Origin: an uncultured Dorea sp.
GTDB lineage: Bacteria > Bacillota > Clostridia > Lachnospirales > Lachnospiraceae
Length of the DNA stretch: 15,144 nucleotides
NCBI GenBank assembly: GCA_910577685.1
Contig: CAJTOH010000064.1
Location: 1-15,144 of the forward strand
Reading direction: 5' to 3'
Part shown: in pieces, positions 1-6,603 of the stretch
Position numbering within the stretch: the stretch's first letter is position 1
How the letters are laid out: each line of letters starts with the position of its first letter
Notes under the pieces: model-generated
What the model was told of the DNA's origin: nothing
Seen by the model: only the letters and a program-made list of their open reading frames with translations
Databases searched by the model: none
Program-made: the position numbers and the translations under genes

Positions 1-1
1 C

Positions 2-820
2 ACCATGACAAGCGGTGTGTATGGTCTGCTGGGTGTAAATGGTGCGGGGAAAACAACGCTTATGCGTATGCTTTGTACGTTACTTCGTCCTACAAGCGGA
101 AAGATTACCTGCAATGGGCGTGATATTTTAAAAATGGACGGAAAATACAGAGAAATCTTAGGGTATCTTCCGCAGGATTTTGGATATTATCCGGATTTCA
201 CGGTGGAAAAGTATCTGCTGTATATTGCATCCATCAAGGGTATTCGTCCGGTGGCGGCGAAAAAGAGAGTCAGGGAACTGATTGCGGGAGTAGGACTTCA
301 AAAGGCGGCAAGGAAGAAAATGAAACAATTATCCGGAGGTATGTTACGGAGAGCAGGAATTGCACAGGCAATGTTGAATGATCCGAAAATACTGATATTG
401 GATGAGCCGACAGCAGGACTTGATCCAAACGAGCGTATCCGGTTCCGAAATCTGATTAGCGAATTGGCTGAAAATCGGCTGGTGCTCTTATCTACGCATA
501 TTGTCTCAGATGTTGAGTACATTGCGAATGAAATATTGCTGATGAAAGAAGGAAAAATCCTTCACAACGGTACTGCGGCTGAACTGTTGGGAACGATGAC
601 AGAGGGTGTATGGAAGTGCTTTGTAAATAAAAGCGAAGTGGAAAAGTACATGAAGAAATATAAGATTTCTAATATGAAGTCAGAAGCCCACGATGTGGAA
701 CTTCGGATTATCTCGGCGAAAAAGCCAATGGCGGATGCAGAACTTGTGGATGCAAATCTGGAAGATTTATTCTTGTACTATTTTGGAGAAAAGGCAGGTG
801 ACAGCAATGCTGATTTTTGA
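2..820 (+). CDS. ABC transporter ATP-binding protein, 5' end cut by window edge
   Basis: This is the ATPase subunit of an ABC exporter; it hydrolyses ATP on the cytoplasmic face to drive the permease encoded next. Counting from the Met at base 5, I see a Walker A motif GVNGAGKTT (residues 10-18), a Q-loop Gln at 57, the signature LSGGM (109-113), Walker B ILILDEP (129-135) followed by a D-loop, and the H-loop His at 165. The reading frame is open to the window edge, and the usual 20-30 residues before Walker A are missing, so the Met at base 5 is internal and the true start lies outside. The C-terminal 80 residues are less conserved, as in drug and bacteriocin-type exporters. The stop overlaps the permease start by 14 bases, which implies translational coupling. 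The substrate cannot be read from the sequence. Confidence 0.93.
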   Translation, partial: TMTSGVYGLLGVNGAGKTTLMRMLCTLLRPTSGKITCNGRDILKMDGKYREILGYLPQDFGYYPDFTVEKYLLYIASIKGIRPVAAKKRVRELIAGVGLQKAARKKMKQLSGGMLRRAGIAQAMLNDPKILILDEPTAGLDPNERIRFRNLISELAENRLVLLSTHIVSDVEYIANEILLMKEGKILHNGTAAELLGTMTEGVWKCFVNKSEVEKYMKKYKISNMKSEAHDVELRIISAKKPMADAELVDANLEDLFLYYFGEKAGDSNADF

Positions 821-2015
821 AATTAAAAAAATTCTTGTAAAGCCGGTGAATAAGATTGTACTTCTTGTTCTGACGGCAGCGTTGTTAGTGGGAAGTTTTC
901 TTACTCTTAGGGATGTGACGTATACGACAGAAGGCGGAGAAGTGCTCCGGGGGATTTCAGCTGCGAAAGAATTGAAGTCCGTAAAAAATGAATGGAAAGG
1001 CGAGTTGACTGAGGACGTATTATGGCAGGTAATAGAGGAAAATCAAAAGATTCTTGCAGAGACGCCGAATCTTGATGAAGCGTTTGTGAAGCAGCAGGGT
1101 CTTAGGGATATTCACGAGATGCTGAATAATGGATTTGCCGGATTTGATGAGTGGGATTATTATCGTGCGGACAGTTTATCGCCAGAGGAAGCGGCAGGAA
1201 TTTATCAGATAAGGGTAGATAGTCTGAAAGAATATCTTTCCAGAGAAGAGGTGAAGGACACCTTTTCGGAAAAAGAAAAAGAGTTCCTGATCAGCCAGTG
1301 GGAGAACCTCAAGACACCTTTTTACTACGAATATGCAGAAGGATGGAAAGCGCTTTTGGATTCGCAGTATCTTCCGACTTTGATGACATTATTAGTTGTG
1401 ATCCTTGGGGCGCTTGTAGCAGGCATTTTCTCTGACGAATATTCATGGAAAGCGGATTCTATTTTCTTCTCAAGTAAACTGGGAAGAAACAAGGCGGTAT
1501 TATCAAAAATCAGTGCCGGATTTTTGATTACTACAGTTTTATATTGGGCATCTATACTTCTCTTCACGATAATCATATTAGGGGCGCTGGGTGTTGGAGG
1601 CGCAAATTGCCCGGTGCAGCTTGGAGAAAGCAACTGGATGAGTATTTATAATTGGACTTATCTGCAAAAATATTTCTTTGTTACGATAGGCGGATATGTT
1701 GGAAGTATGTTTATTACACTTTTGGCAATGACAGTATCGGCAGTTACACGCTCCACGGTAATTGCAGTGGTAATTCCGTTTGCATTATCCTGTGCGCCGA
1801 TGTTTTTGGGAAGAATTACAGTTTTGACACGTATTATATCATTTTTCCCGGATATGCTGCTGAGGATATGCACATACCATGACGAATTTCTTCTGTGTGG
1901 GATCGGAGGAAAGGTAATGGGAGTCTTTACGTTTCTGATACCGTTATATGTAGTACTTTGTCTTGTCATTGTTCCGGTCTTGTATTTGATATATAAAAAG
2001 GCAGAAGTAAAATAA
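807..2015 (+). CDS. ABC-2-type transporter permease
   Basis: This is the membrane subunit partnered with the preceding ATPase. I chose the ATG at 807 because AGGTGA (796-801) sits 5 bases upstream; the frame is open further upstream only inside the ATPase gene. The protein has about 402 residues. One hydrophobic segment lies near residues 17-35. A charged region of about 150 residues, probably extracellular, follows. A cluster of five or six hydrophobic segments then begins near residues 191, 236, 291, 318 and 371. One N-terminal helix, a large outer loop and a C-terminal helix bundle is a common ABC-2 permease layout. No transported compound can be assigned. No terminator follows; the AraC remnant begins within a few bases of the stop, so the two may once have been one unit. 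Confidence 0.85.
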   Translation: MLIFEIKKILVKPVNKIVLLVLTAALLVGSFLTLRDVTYTTEGGEVLRGISAAKELKSVKNEWKGELTEDVLWQVIEENQKILAETPNLDEAFVKQQGLRDIHEMLNNGFAGFDEWDYYRADSLSPEEAAGIYQIRVDSLKEYLSREEVKDTFSEKEKEFLISQWENLKTPFYYEYAEGWKALLDSQYLPTLMTLLVVILGALVAGIFSDEYSWKADSIFFSSKLGRNKAVLSKISAGFLITTVLYWASILLFTIIILGALGVGGANCPVQLGESNWMSIYNWTYLQKYFFVTIGGYVGSMFITLLAMTVSAVTRSTVIAVVIPFALSCAPMFLGRITVLTRIISFFPDMLLRICTYHDEFLLCGIGGKVMGVFTFLIPLYVVLCLVIVPVLYLIYKKAEVK

Positions 2016-2037
2016 ATGGGGCGATATAAGAAAAAAG

Positions 2038-2343
2038 ATTCATCAAAAGCTGGTTTCCAATTTACCGGAGCAACCCGCGATTGAGCAGCTTTCAAAATAT
2101 TTCCTTATCAATACTGCAACATTGAAAAATACATTTAAGGGCATTTAAGGAAAACCCATTGGAACCTATATGAAAGAATGCCGTATCAGACAAGCCGCTG
2201 TGCTGCTTCGCCAAACACAGGCGACAATAGCGGAGATCGCCAATCAGGTCGGGTATGAGAACCAGAGGAAACTTTCTACTGCGTTTCGAGATATTATAAT
2301 GATCACGCCGGCTGAATACCGAAAGCAAAATATTGGTGAATAG
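2038..2343 (+). pseudogene. AraC/XylS-family regulator, C-terminal remnant with internal stop
   Basis: Reading the frame from 2038 gives the DNA-binding end of an AraC-family activator: IHQKLVSNL, EQLSKYFLINTATLKNTF (first HTH), then IGTYMKECRIRQAAVLLRQ, TIAEIANQVGYENQ and TPAEYRKQ (second HTH), ending at TAG 2341-2343. A TAA stop at 2146-2148 falls where relatives usually have Tyr in 'YGxPIG', so one base change from TAT or TAC would explain it. The N-terminal two thirds of a normal protein of about 270-300 residues is missing, because the preceding permease gene ends only 22 bases upstream. The remnant is therefore truncated and interrupted. In relatives such a regulator may control the neighbouring exporter; that role is inferred and would be lost here. 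Confidence 0.85.
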
Positions 2344-2377
2344 AGATATTGTCAAAACGATACCGGCAGATAGGATT

Positions 2378-2391
2378 GATTGCTAGCAATC
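2378..2391. promoter_or_regulatory. 14-bp perfect palindrome, possible operator
   Basis: GATTGCTAGCAATC reads the same on both strands. It overlaps the proposed -35 element of the promoter in front of the winged-helix gene, which is where a repressor dimer would bind. The function is inferred. Confidence 0.4.
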
Positions 2392-2409
2392 GGAACCAGT
2401 GGGTAATAC
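2380..2409 (+). promoter_or_regulatory. possible promoter of the winged-helix regulator
   Basis: TTGCTA (2380-2385) and TAATAC (2404-2409) are separated by 18 bases and lie about 40 bases upstream of the ATG at 2452. The match to consensus is only moderate. Confidence 0.3.
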
Positions 2410-2451
2410 ATATCTTATCCATTGTTTTTTCTATCTAACGGGGGTGATAGC

Positions 2452-2960
2452 ATGGGAAATTAGCCGTACTGGACATATCTGAATCTGGCAGGCAAATTGG
2501 AGAAAAACTGTTTGTTTTGCTTGATCCAGAGCAGAAGGAAGATTTGGTGCAATATATCCTTAATAGGAAGAATCTGGGTAATATTTCTAAGGCTCCCCTA
2601 TGTGCTGTTTCTGAAAATCGCCATTTACAGTATGATTCACCCAAAACATTAACAGAAATCCAAGAAGGTGATCTGTATTTTTGTCTGGAGGAAAGAACGG
2701 TGTGTATCAGCAGTCGGGAGATAGAATTAACAGCTAAAGAATTCGATGCCCTCCACTTACTGATTATCAACAGAAAACGGGTTTTAACTTTTGAAACCAT
2801 AGCTTACCATGTTTGGGGTGAAGAATATATTGATGTCACACCGAAAACAATCCATAATCTGTTGAGTCGTCTTCGTCAGAAACTTCAAACTACACCTGAT
2901 GCACCTGAATATGTTATCAGTGTGCGAGGTGTCGGTTATAAATTTGATGCCGGAATATAA
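2452..2960 (+). CDS. winged-helix transcriptional regulator (OmpR/PhoB-type DNA-binding domain), apparent frameshift just after the start
   Basis: The C-terminal half is a clear OmpR/PhoB-type winged helix: IELTAKEFDALHLLI, then VLTFETIAYHVWGE, a recognition helix around TIHNLLSRLRQKL, and the wing VISVRGVGYKF. There is no receiver domain with a phospho-acceptor Asp, so this is a small stand-alone regulator. A well-placed start, GGGGTGAT (2441-2448) followed by ATG 2452, reads Met-Gly-Asn-stop. The long frame begins one base out of register, directly after the AAA at 2457-2459. Adding one A gives Met-Gly-Lys-Leu-Ala-Val-Leu-Asp and a complete protein of 169 residues. As written, translation could begin only at weak starts such as TTG 2517 (147 residues), which keeps the DNA-binding domain. 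It is either an error, a recent mutation or a slippage switch. Its position before the sigma gene suggests a role in control of the element. Confidence 0.75.
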
Positions 2961-3181
2961 CAGATAAATTTAGGGTGTTTTTAGGGCATTACCGGGAAAG
3001 GCTGGCGATAAAAGGCGGATATGCCCCTGTATAATATTCCCCAAGTAACAGATTGAGGGGATATATCCAAGTATAGTGACTAATCTATTTATGCTCCTCC
3101 GGATATGGGGGCAGACATGCACATTAGAAAAGTCCAATACTTCCATCAAAAGCGCCAACAATATAATCAAATATATTTTAG

Positions 3182-3212
3182 TGCCGCAGTTCAAAAAGCT
3201 GCGGCATTTTTT
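3182..3212 (+). terminator. intrinsic terminator
   Basis: TGCCGCAG (3182-3189) pairs perfectly with CTGCGGCA (3199-3206) around a 9-base loop, followed by six T (3207-3212). It would end transcription coming from the winged-helix gene 220 bases upstream. Confidence 0.85.
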
Positions 3213-3265
3213 GTATCGACATATTTTTATCTCTTCTCCCAACAACTAGCAAAATGTTCTATTAA

Positions 3266-3304
3266 GCGCGCACCTGTAACAAAACAGGTATGCGCTCTTT
3301 TCTT
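3266..3304 (+). terminator. second intrinsic terminator or attenuator
   Basis: GCGC plus ACCTGT (3266-3277) pairs with ACAGGT plus GCGC (3284-3295), with one G.U pair and one mismatch, and a T-rich tail follows. It lies 60 bases beyond the first terminator and 125 bases before the sigma start, so read-through into the sigma gene should be low unless terminators are bypassed. Confidence 0.7.
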
Positions 3305-3378
3305 ATCTGCAAAACAGACAAACCTTATTGCTGTCTCTGTTTCAGATGATAGTCCGGGGTGTCGCTCTCCACCCTCTG

Positions 3379-3420
3379 ATTTCGATTTAGCCTATCAACT
3401 CAAAAAATCGAAATTGGAGG
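3379..3420 (+). promoter_or_regulatory. 10-bp inverted repeat abutting the sigma gene ribosome site
   Basis: ATTTCGATTT (3379-3388) is perfectly complementary to AAATCGAAAT (3405-3414) across a 16-base loop. The 3' arm ends one base before GGAGG (3416-3420). It could be an RNA hairpin limiting ribosome access, or a DNA operator; the sequence does not decide. Confidence 0.5.
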
Positions 3421-3428
3421 AATTACCC

Positions 3429-3848
3429 ATGAAAGAAATCAATCTGCGGGATTATTACCCGTTTTATACAAAAGATACTGTTATTGAAGTGCCTGACGAG
3501 GTGGCTGATTTGCTTCGGGAATATAAATTAAATGAGGCTGCTAATTTCCTGCGTACATACCGGCATAAGGCATATTTTTCGCTGGACTATGATACCAATG
3601 TGGAGCGGGATGCATTGGTAATCGTCCTGTCCCCTTTGGATATTTTGGAGCAAAAAGAGGATAATGCTGCTCTTTACCATGCCCTTTCTACGTTACCGGA
3701 CAAACAACGGGAAAGGATTTATGCTCATTATATTCTCGGTATTAGTCAGACCGAGATTGCCAGAACAGAAGGTGTGAACCCACGGAATGTCCGTCATTCT
3801 ATCGCATGTGGTCTGAAAAACTTGAAAAAGTTTTTTGAGAAATTTTGA
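3429..3848 (+). CDS. small sigma-70-family (region 4-like) protein of a Tn916-type element
   Basis: The protein has 139 residues; the ATG at 3429 has GGAGG eight bases upstream. Residues 80-139 resemble sigma region 4: an LSTLPDKQRERIYAHYI helix, then a helix-turn-helix at about 105-127 (GISQTEIARTEG followed by VNPRNVRHSI) and a lysine-rich tail. The N-terminal half has no clear region 2, so it may act as a region-4-only regulator rather than a full sigma factor. In Tn916 a similar small sigma-like gene (orf7) lies shortly before xis and int, which fits the order here. I infer a role in regulating element transfer or excision. Two terminators and a hairpin upstream suggest that its expression is held down. 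Confidence 0.85.
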   Translation: MKEINLRDYYPFYTKDTVIEVPDEVADLLREYKLNEAANFLRTYRHKAYFSLDYDTNVERDALVIVLSPLDILEQKEDNAALYHALSTLPDKQRERIYAHYILGISQTEIARTEGVNPRNVRHSIACGLKNLKKFFEKF

Positions 3849-3897
3849 AATGAGCCATCCTAATGACCCCCAAAAATGAAATGAATAATAGAGGGAC

Positions 3898-4017
3898 ATA
3901 TTCGGCGGGACAAGCCTGACGGGTGTGGCCGCACAGCACAAGCTCCGGTCCCCCCCCCCCAACTGTAAAACTGTCATAACTGCCACGCCCCTCGCTTGTT
4001 CCTTGACAACCGAATAT
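3898..4017 (+). ncRNA. candidate structured RNA, long interrupted hairpin
   Basis: Three nested helices stack on one another. ATATTCGG (3898-3905) pairs with CCGAATAT (4010-4017). GGGACAAGC (3907-3915) pairs with GCTTGTTCC (3994-4002) with one G.U. GGGTGTGGC (3921-3929) pairs with GCCACGCCC (3982-3990) with one G.U. That makes 26 pairs, joined by asymmetric internal loops (1 against 7 bases, and 5 against 3). The apical loop of about 50 bases contains the run of eleven C. The G.U pairs fit RNA better than a DNA palindrome. I do not recognise a known RNA family. Strand is assumed from the flanking genes. Alternatives are a relaxase or recombination site on single-stranded DNA, or a remnant of something larger. 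Confidence 0.5.
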
Positions 4018-4076
4018 ACGCTGTTACAGGTACTTCATTCTGTGTTCCGAGCGGCAGATGGGGCGGCGCGACGACA

Positions 4077-4109
4077 GGCAGCCTAAGGAGGTGATGAATC
4101 CAGGCTGTC
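4077..4109 (+). ncRNA. hairpin presenting a Shine-Dalgarno-like loop
   Basis: An 8-bp stem forms between GGCAGCCT (4077-4084) and AGGCTGTC (4102-4109), with one G.U. Its 17-base loop carries AAGGAGGTGAT (4085-4095), complementary over 11 bases to the usual 16S rRNA 3' end. The only start codon nearby, ATG 4094, is just two bases from the AGGAGG and opens an eight-codon frame, so this does not look like an ordinary ribosome site. Confidence 0.4.
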
Positions 4110-4256
4110 CGAGCGATTAACGCAACCTACGAAACCGGCTGTGGCAGGCCGGACGCGACAACGGCACAGATCACAATGGTACTTCTTCACGGCTCCCTAA
4201 AGACTTGGGGAGAGTTCCTGCGGCGTCTGCTTGCTTTGGCAAAGCGGCGGCGCATG

Positions 4257-4317
4257 TGGGGCTATGATGCGGTGACGCTATCCGCAGCCTGTAACAGCCC
4301 CATCCTGGTAAACCAGG
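4257..4317 (+). ncRNA. two adjacent hairpins in the GC-rich gap
   Basis: TGGGGCT (4257-4263) pairs with AGCCCCA (4296-4302) and encloses an inner helix TGCGG (4268-4272) with CCGCA (4282-4286). Immediately after is CCTGG-TAAA-CCAGG (4304-4317), a 5-bp stem with a four-base loop. Together with the upstream stems this suggests an extended folded transcript. Confidence 0.4.
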
Positions 4318-4567
4318 GCTTGCCGGGGGTGCGTGGCAAATACGGCAGCAAAATCGAAATTAGATACAATGGGCCGGATCTGTGGTCTTAGATACTGTAG
4401 GTCCGACCTATTCATGTGGTTTTGATAATTCAACATATAAATTTGAACTATGGATAAATCGTAAATTTTTCAATTAGCAGCAGACAAGTGACAGATAGCG
4501 CGGTAGAATAATGATAGGAAGTCATATCCGCACACACTGTCTTTGTTGGATGCGGAAAGGAGGACAA

Positions 4568-4774
4568 ATGAACCAGGCAACAAACAGTGTGCAAAGAAGT
4601 GCTCCCGAACAAAGGACTTACAAAGTGGAAGATATTGCTGCCATGCTGAATATTGGCCGTACCTCTGCTTACAGCCTGGTAAAAGAGGGACATTTCAAAA
4701 TTGTACGGGTTGGTAATGCCATACGAGTTTCCAAAAAATCATTTGACGAATGGTTAGACGAGCAGACGTTCTAA
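4568..4774 (+). CDS. xis: excisionase-family / helix-turn-helix DNA-binding protein (Xis-like)
   Basis: This is a 68-residue protein. I chose the ATG at 4568 because AAAGGAGG lies four bases upstream; the frame is open earlier but has no ribosome site there. Residues 18-66 match the MerR-like HTH_17/excisionase fold: YKVEDIAAMLNIGRTSAYSLV, then KEGHFKIVRVGNAIRVSKKSF and an acidic end. Such proteins bend DNA at the element ends and push the integrase toward excision. It lies 19 bases before the integrase start, so the two are almost certainly co-transcribed, as in Tn916. The symbol is given by family and position; activity is inferred. Confidence 0.85.
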   Translation: MNQATNSVQRSAPEQRTYKVEDIAAMLNIGRTSAYSLVKEGHFKIVRVGNAIRVSKKSFDEWLDEQTF

Positions 4775-4793
4775 CTTAGAAAGGAAAGAGACT

Positions 4794-6179
4794 ATGGCAT
4801 CTATTATCAAACGTAAGAAATCTTATTCCGTTGTTTACAACTATATTGATGAAAATGGAGAAACGAAACAAAAATGGGAAACATGGCATACCCATAAAGA
4901 GGCCCTGAAACGGAAAGCGGAGGTTGAGAACCAGCAGAACAACGGTACCTTTCTTCCTCCAAATAATCAGAAAGTATCGGATTTTCTGTATGATTTCGTT
5001 TCCACCTATGGGGAGAAAAAATGGGGCGTGTCTATGTATGACGGTCAGACAGCCCTGATAGCCAATTATATCAATCCGATTATCGGAGATATGGAAGTTC
5101 AGGACATTACTACTCGCGTGGTGGATAAGTATATCCAAACGCTTCAAAAGACGCCCTCTGTTTCCCGGAAGAACCGGAAAGCCCGGACGCAATTTGTTAC
5201 CAACCAGACCATTGAAAAGATTATCAAACTTCTTCGCTGTGCATTTAAGCAGGCGGTAAGATGGGAACTGATTGGGAAAAATCCCTTTGACAATGTGGTT
5301 CTCCCAAAGACCGAGTATAAAAAGCGCGACATTTGGGATGTCGAAACGATCCGTCTTGCGTTGGATCAATGCACGGACAGTAAACTGTATATTGCCATGA
5401 ACCTTGCTTTTGCGTGTTCTCTGCGTATGGGAGAGATTCTTGGACTGACCTGGAAAAATGTTCATATTGAGGACGAAAACATAGCAGCCGACAATGCCTA
5501 TATCTACATAGAAGCAGAGCTGACACGGGCATCCAAACAAGCTATTGAGACATTAGGAGAAAAAGACATCTATCATATCTTCACTCCGTTAATGCCGAAT
5601 ACAAGTACCCGGTTGATCCTGAAAAAGCCAAAGACAGATTCAAGTGTCCGTAAAGTCTGGCTGCCTAAGACAGTGGCCTATATTCTTCGAGAGTGGAAAA
5701 AGTCACAGGAAGAATTGAAAGGATTTCTCGGTGATGAATACCAGGACTTTAATCTGGTGGTCGCGCTGCCGAATGGCCGCCCTTGTGAGAATCGAATTAT
5801 TGAGAAAGAGTTTTCACTACTGAAACAAAAGGCAGGACTCCCCAACGTCGTATTTCACTCATTGAGACATTCCAGTACAACTTATAAGTTGAAACTCAAT
5901 CATGGCGATCTGAAGGCCACACAGGGTGATACAGGACATGCAGAAATAGATATGATTACGAAAGTCTATGCTCACATTCTTGACGAGGATCGCAAAATCA
6001 ATGCACAAAAATTTGAGAGTGCTTTCTATGCAAAGCCTGATTTGAGAAATGTAGCGCCTCCACAGGAACAGCCTCAGGCACAGACCTTAGACCTGGCAAC
6101 GTTGATTGAACAGCTTCAAAAATCACCAGAACTTGCAAGCACCCTAGCCGCTCTGATTTCAGGTCAAAAAGCGGTCTAA
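4794..6179 (+). CDS. int: tyrosine recombinase / integrase of a Tn916-like element
   Basis: The 461-residue enzyme cuts and rejoins DNA at the element's attachment sites through a 3'-phosphotyrosine intermediate. The ATG at 4794 has AAAGGAAAGAG upstream. The N-terminal 60 residues look like an arm-binding domain (IIKRKKSYSVVYNY). A SAM-like core-binding domain spans roughly 60-175. The catalytic domain shows Arg211 in CSLRMGEILGL, His355 and Arg358 in HSLRH, His382 in GDTGH and the nucleophile Tyr392 in KVYAHI, so all the key residues I can place are present; a Lys in KTDSSVRKVWLP is the likely beta-hairpin lysine. The last 45 residues are a Gln- and Pro-rich extension. The complete frame and intact xis suggest that the excision module may work, although I cannot see the left end of the element. 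Confidence 0.95.
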   Translation: MASIIKRKKSYSVVYNYIDENGETKQKWETWHTHKEALKRKAEVENQQNNGTFLPPNNQKVSDFLYDFVSTYGEKKWGVSMYDGQTALIANYINPIIGDMEVQDITTRVVDKYIQTLQKTPSVSRKNRKARTQFVTNQTIEKIIKLLRCAFKQAVRWELIGKNPFDNVVLPKTEYKKRDIWDVETIRLALDQCTDSKLYIAMNLAFACSLRMGEILGLTWKNVHIEDENIAADNAYIYIEAELTRASKQAIETLGEKDIYHIFTPLMPNTSTRLILKKPKTDSSVRKVWLPKTVAYILREWKKSQEELKGFLGDEYQDFNLVVALPNGRPCENRIIEKEFSLLKQKAGLPNVVFHSLRHSSTTYKLKLNHGDLKATQGDTGHAEIDMITKVYAHILDEDRKINAQKFESAFYAKPDLRNVAPPQEQPQAQTLDLATLIEQLQKSPELASTLAALISGQKAV

Positions 6180-6187
6180 AATCTCAA

Positions 6188-6250
6188 ATTAGCAAAGACG
6201 CAGTTTTTATTAGCAAGACACAGATTTTTGTTCGTTTCCAATTAGCAAAA
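6188..6250 (+). repeat. three ATTAGCAA direct repeats, probable integrase arm sites
   Basis: ATTAGCAA occurs at 6188, 6209 and 6241. The first two extend to AAGACGCAG and GACACAG. Spacings of 21 and 32 bases are close to two and three turns of DNA. They start eight bases behind the int stop, which is where Tn916-type elements carry arm-type repeats for the integrase N-terminal domain. The right end of the element should lie between here and the tRNA terminator at 6329. Confidence 0.6.
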
Positions 6251-6328
6251 TATACATCGTAACTCATAAACATTCAACAGTCCTCCAATCAAAGGAAGAT
6301 GGTTTTGTCTAAGGATTACGGCTGAATT

Positions 6329-6364
6329 AAAAAAGCTGTAAACCCTTGAAAAAAGGCTTACAGC
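6329..6364 (-). terminator. terminator of tRNA-Arg
   Basis: Read on the minus strand, GCTGTAAGCC pairs with GGTTTACAGC (6335-6344 with 6355-6364, one mismatch), followed by six T. It begins ten bases after the tRNA 3' end, so the tRNA keeps its own terminator and the element did not cut between them. Confidence 0.8.
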
Positions 6365-6373
6365 GTTGTTTAC

Positions 6374-6450
6374 TGGCGTCCACGAGAGGATTTGAACCTC
6401 CGACCCCACGCTTAGGAGGCGTGTGCTCTATCCAGCTGAGCTACGTGGAC
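6374..6450 (-). tRNA. tRNA-Arg (anticodon CCT)
   Basis: The minus strand folds into a full cloverleaf of 77 bases. The acceptor stem GTCCACG pairs with CGTGGAC, followed by G and an encoded CCA. The D-stem is GCTC/GAGC. The anticodon stem CACGC/GCGTG holds the loop CTCCTAA with anticodon CCT. The T-arm is GGAGG-TTCAAAT-CCTCT. It reads AGG codons. No strong promoter is visible in the 40 bases upstream, where a decayed second copy begins. Confidence 0.95.
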
Positions 6451-6485
6451 TTATACAAAAAATATGAAATTATATTCCTAATTTA

Positions 6486-6543
6486 GACTCGAACCATCTA
6501 CCGCTTAGGAGGCGGTCGCTCTATCCAACTGAGCTATAGCGAC
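6486..6543 (-). pseudogene. decayed tRNA-Arg(CCT) copy
   Basis: The minus strand begins GTCGCTATAGCTCAGTTGG and keeps a D-arm and a perfect anticodon arm, ACCGC-CTCCTAA-GCGGT with anticodon CCT. It then shrinks to GGTTCGAGTC with no T-stem, and no 3' strand to pair with GTCGCTA. It cannot fold as a tRNA. Confidence 0.75.
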
Positions 6544-6603
6544 ATTCAAAAAATCTATATTTAGTTTTACTTGTTACCTTTTTCCTCTTAATCGAGTACT
6601 CTA

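Larger units (their letters stand above)
2961..3428 (+). other. 468-base leader region before the sigma gene
   Basis: No gene is supported here. It holds a 10-bp palindrome GGATATATCC (3059-3068), two intrinsic terminators listed separately and a 10-bp inverted repeat touching the ribosome site of the sigma gene. The frame of the sigma gene is open back to 3105, but that upstream part crosses both terminators and has no ribosome site. Confidence 0.6.
3849..4567 (+). other. 719-base GC-rich gap between sigma and xis
   Basis: From about 3900 to 4380 hand counts per 60-base row give roughly 53-73% G+C, well above the neighbouring genes. In Tn916 the corresponding place holds a small gene (orf8), but I find no convincing gene here. 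Instead there are several stem-loops (listed separately) and a run of eleven C (3950-3960). From 4390 to 4567 the base composition returns to AT-rich; that part holds a small inverted repeat TAGGT/ACCTA (4398-4410) and one ATTAGCA word at 4473, similar to the repeats behind int. Confidence 0.65.

Noticed and set aside
3105..3428. Upstream extension of the sigma gene to a 247-residue frame
   Set aside because: It crosses two terminators and lacks a ribosome site, while ATG 3429 has GGAGG at the right distance.
4094..4120. Eight-codon leader peptide after AAGGAGG
   Set aside because: Only two bases separate the Shine-Dalgarno core from ATG, too close for normal initiation; kept only as a hairpin finding.
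4176..4391. 71-residue open frame in the GC-rich gap
   Set aside because: No ribosome site, no recognisable domain, and the sequence is better explained by hairpins (4257-4317) in the same interval. Short open frames are common at this G+C.
4776..5540. Minus-strand frame of 254 residues opposite int
   Set aside because: Shadow of the integrase, which shows a full set of catalytic residues.
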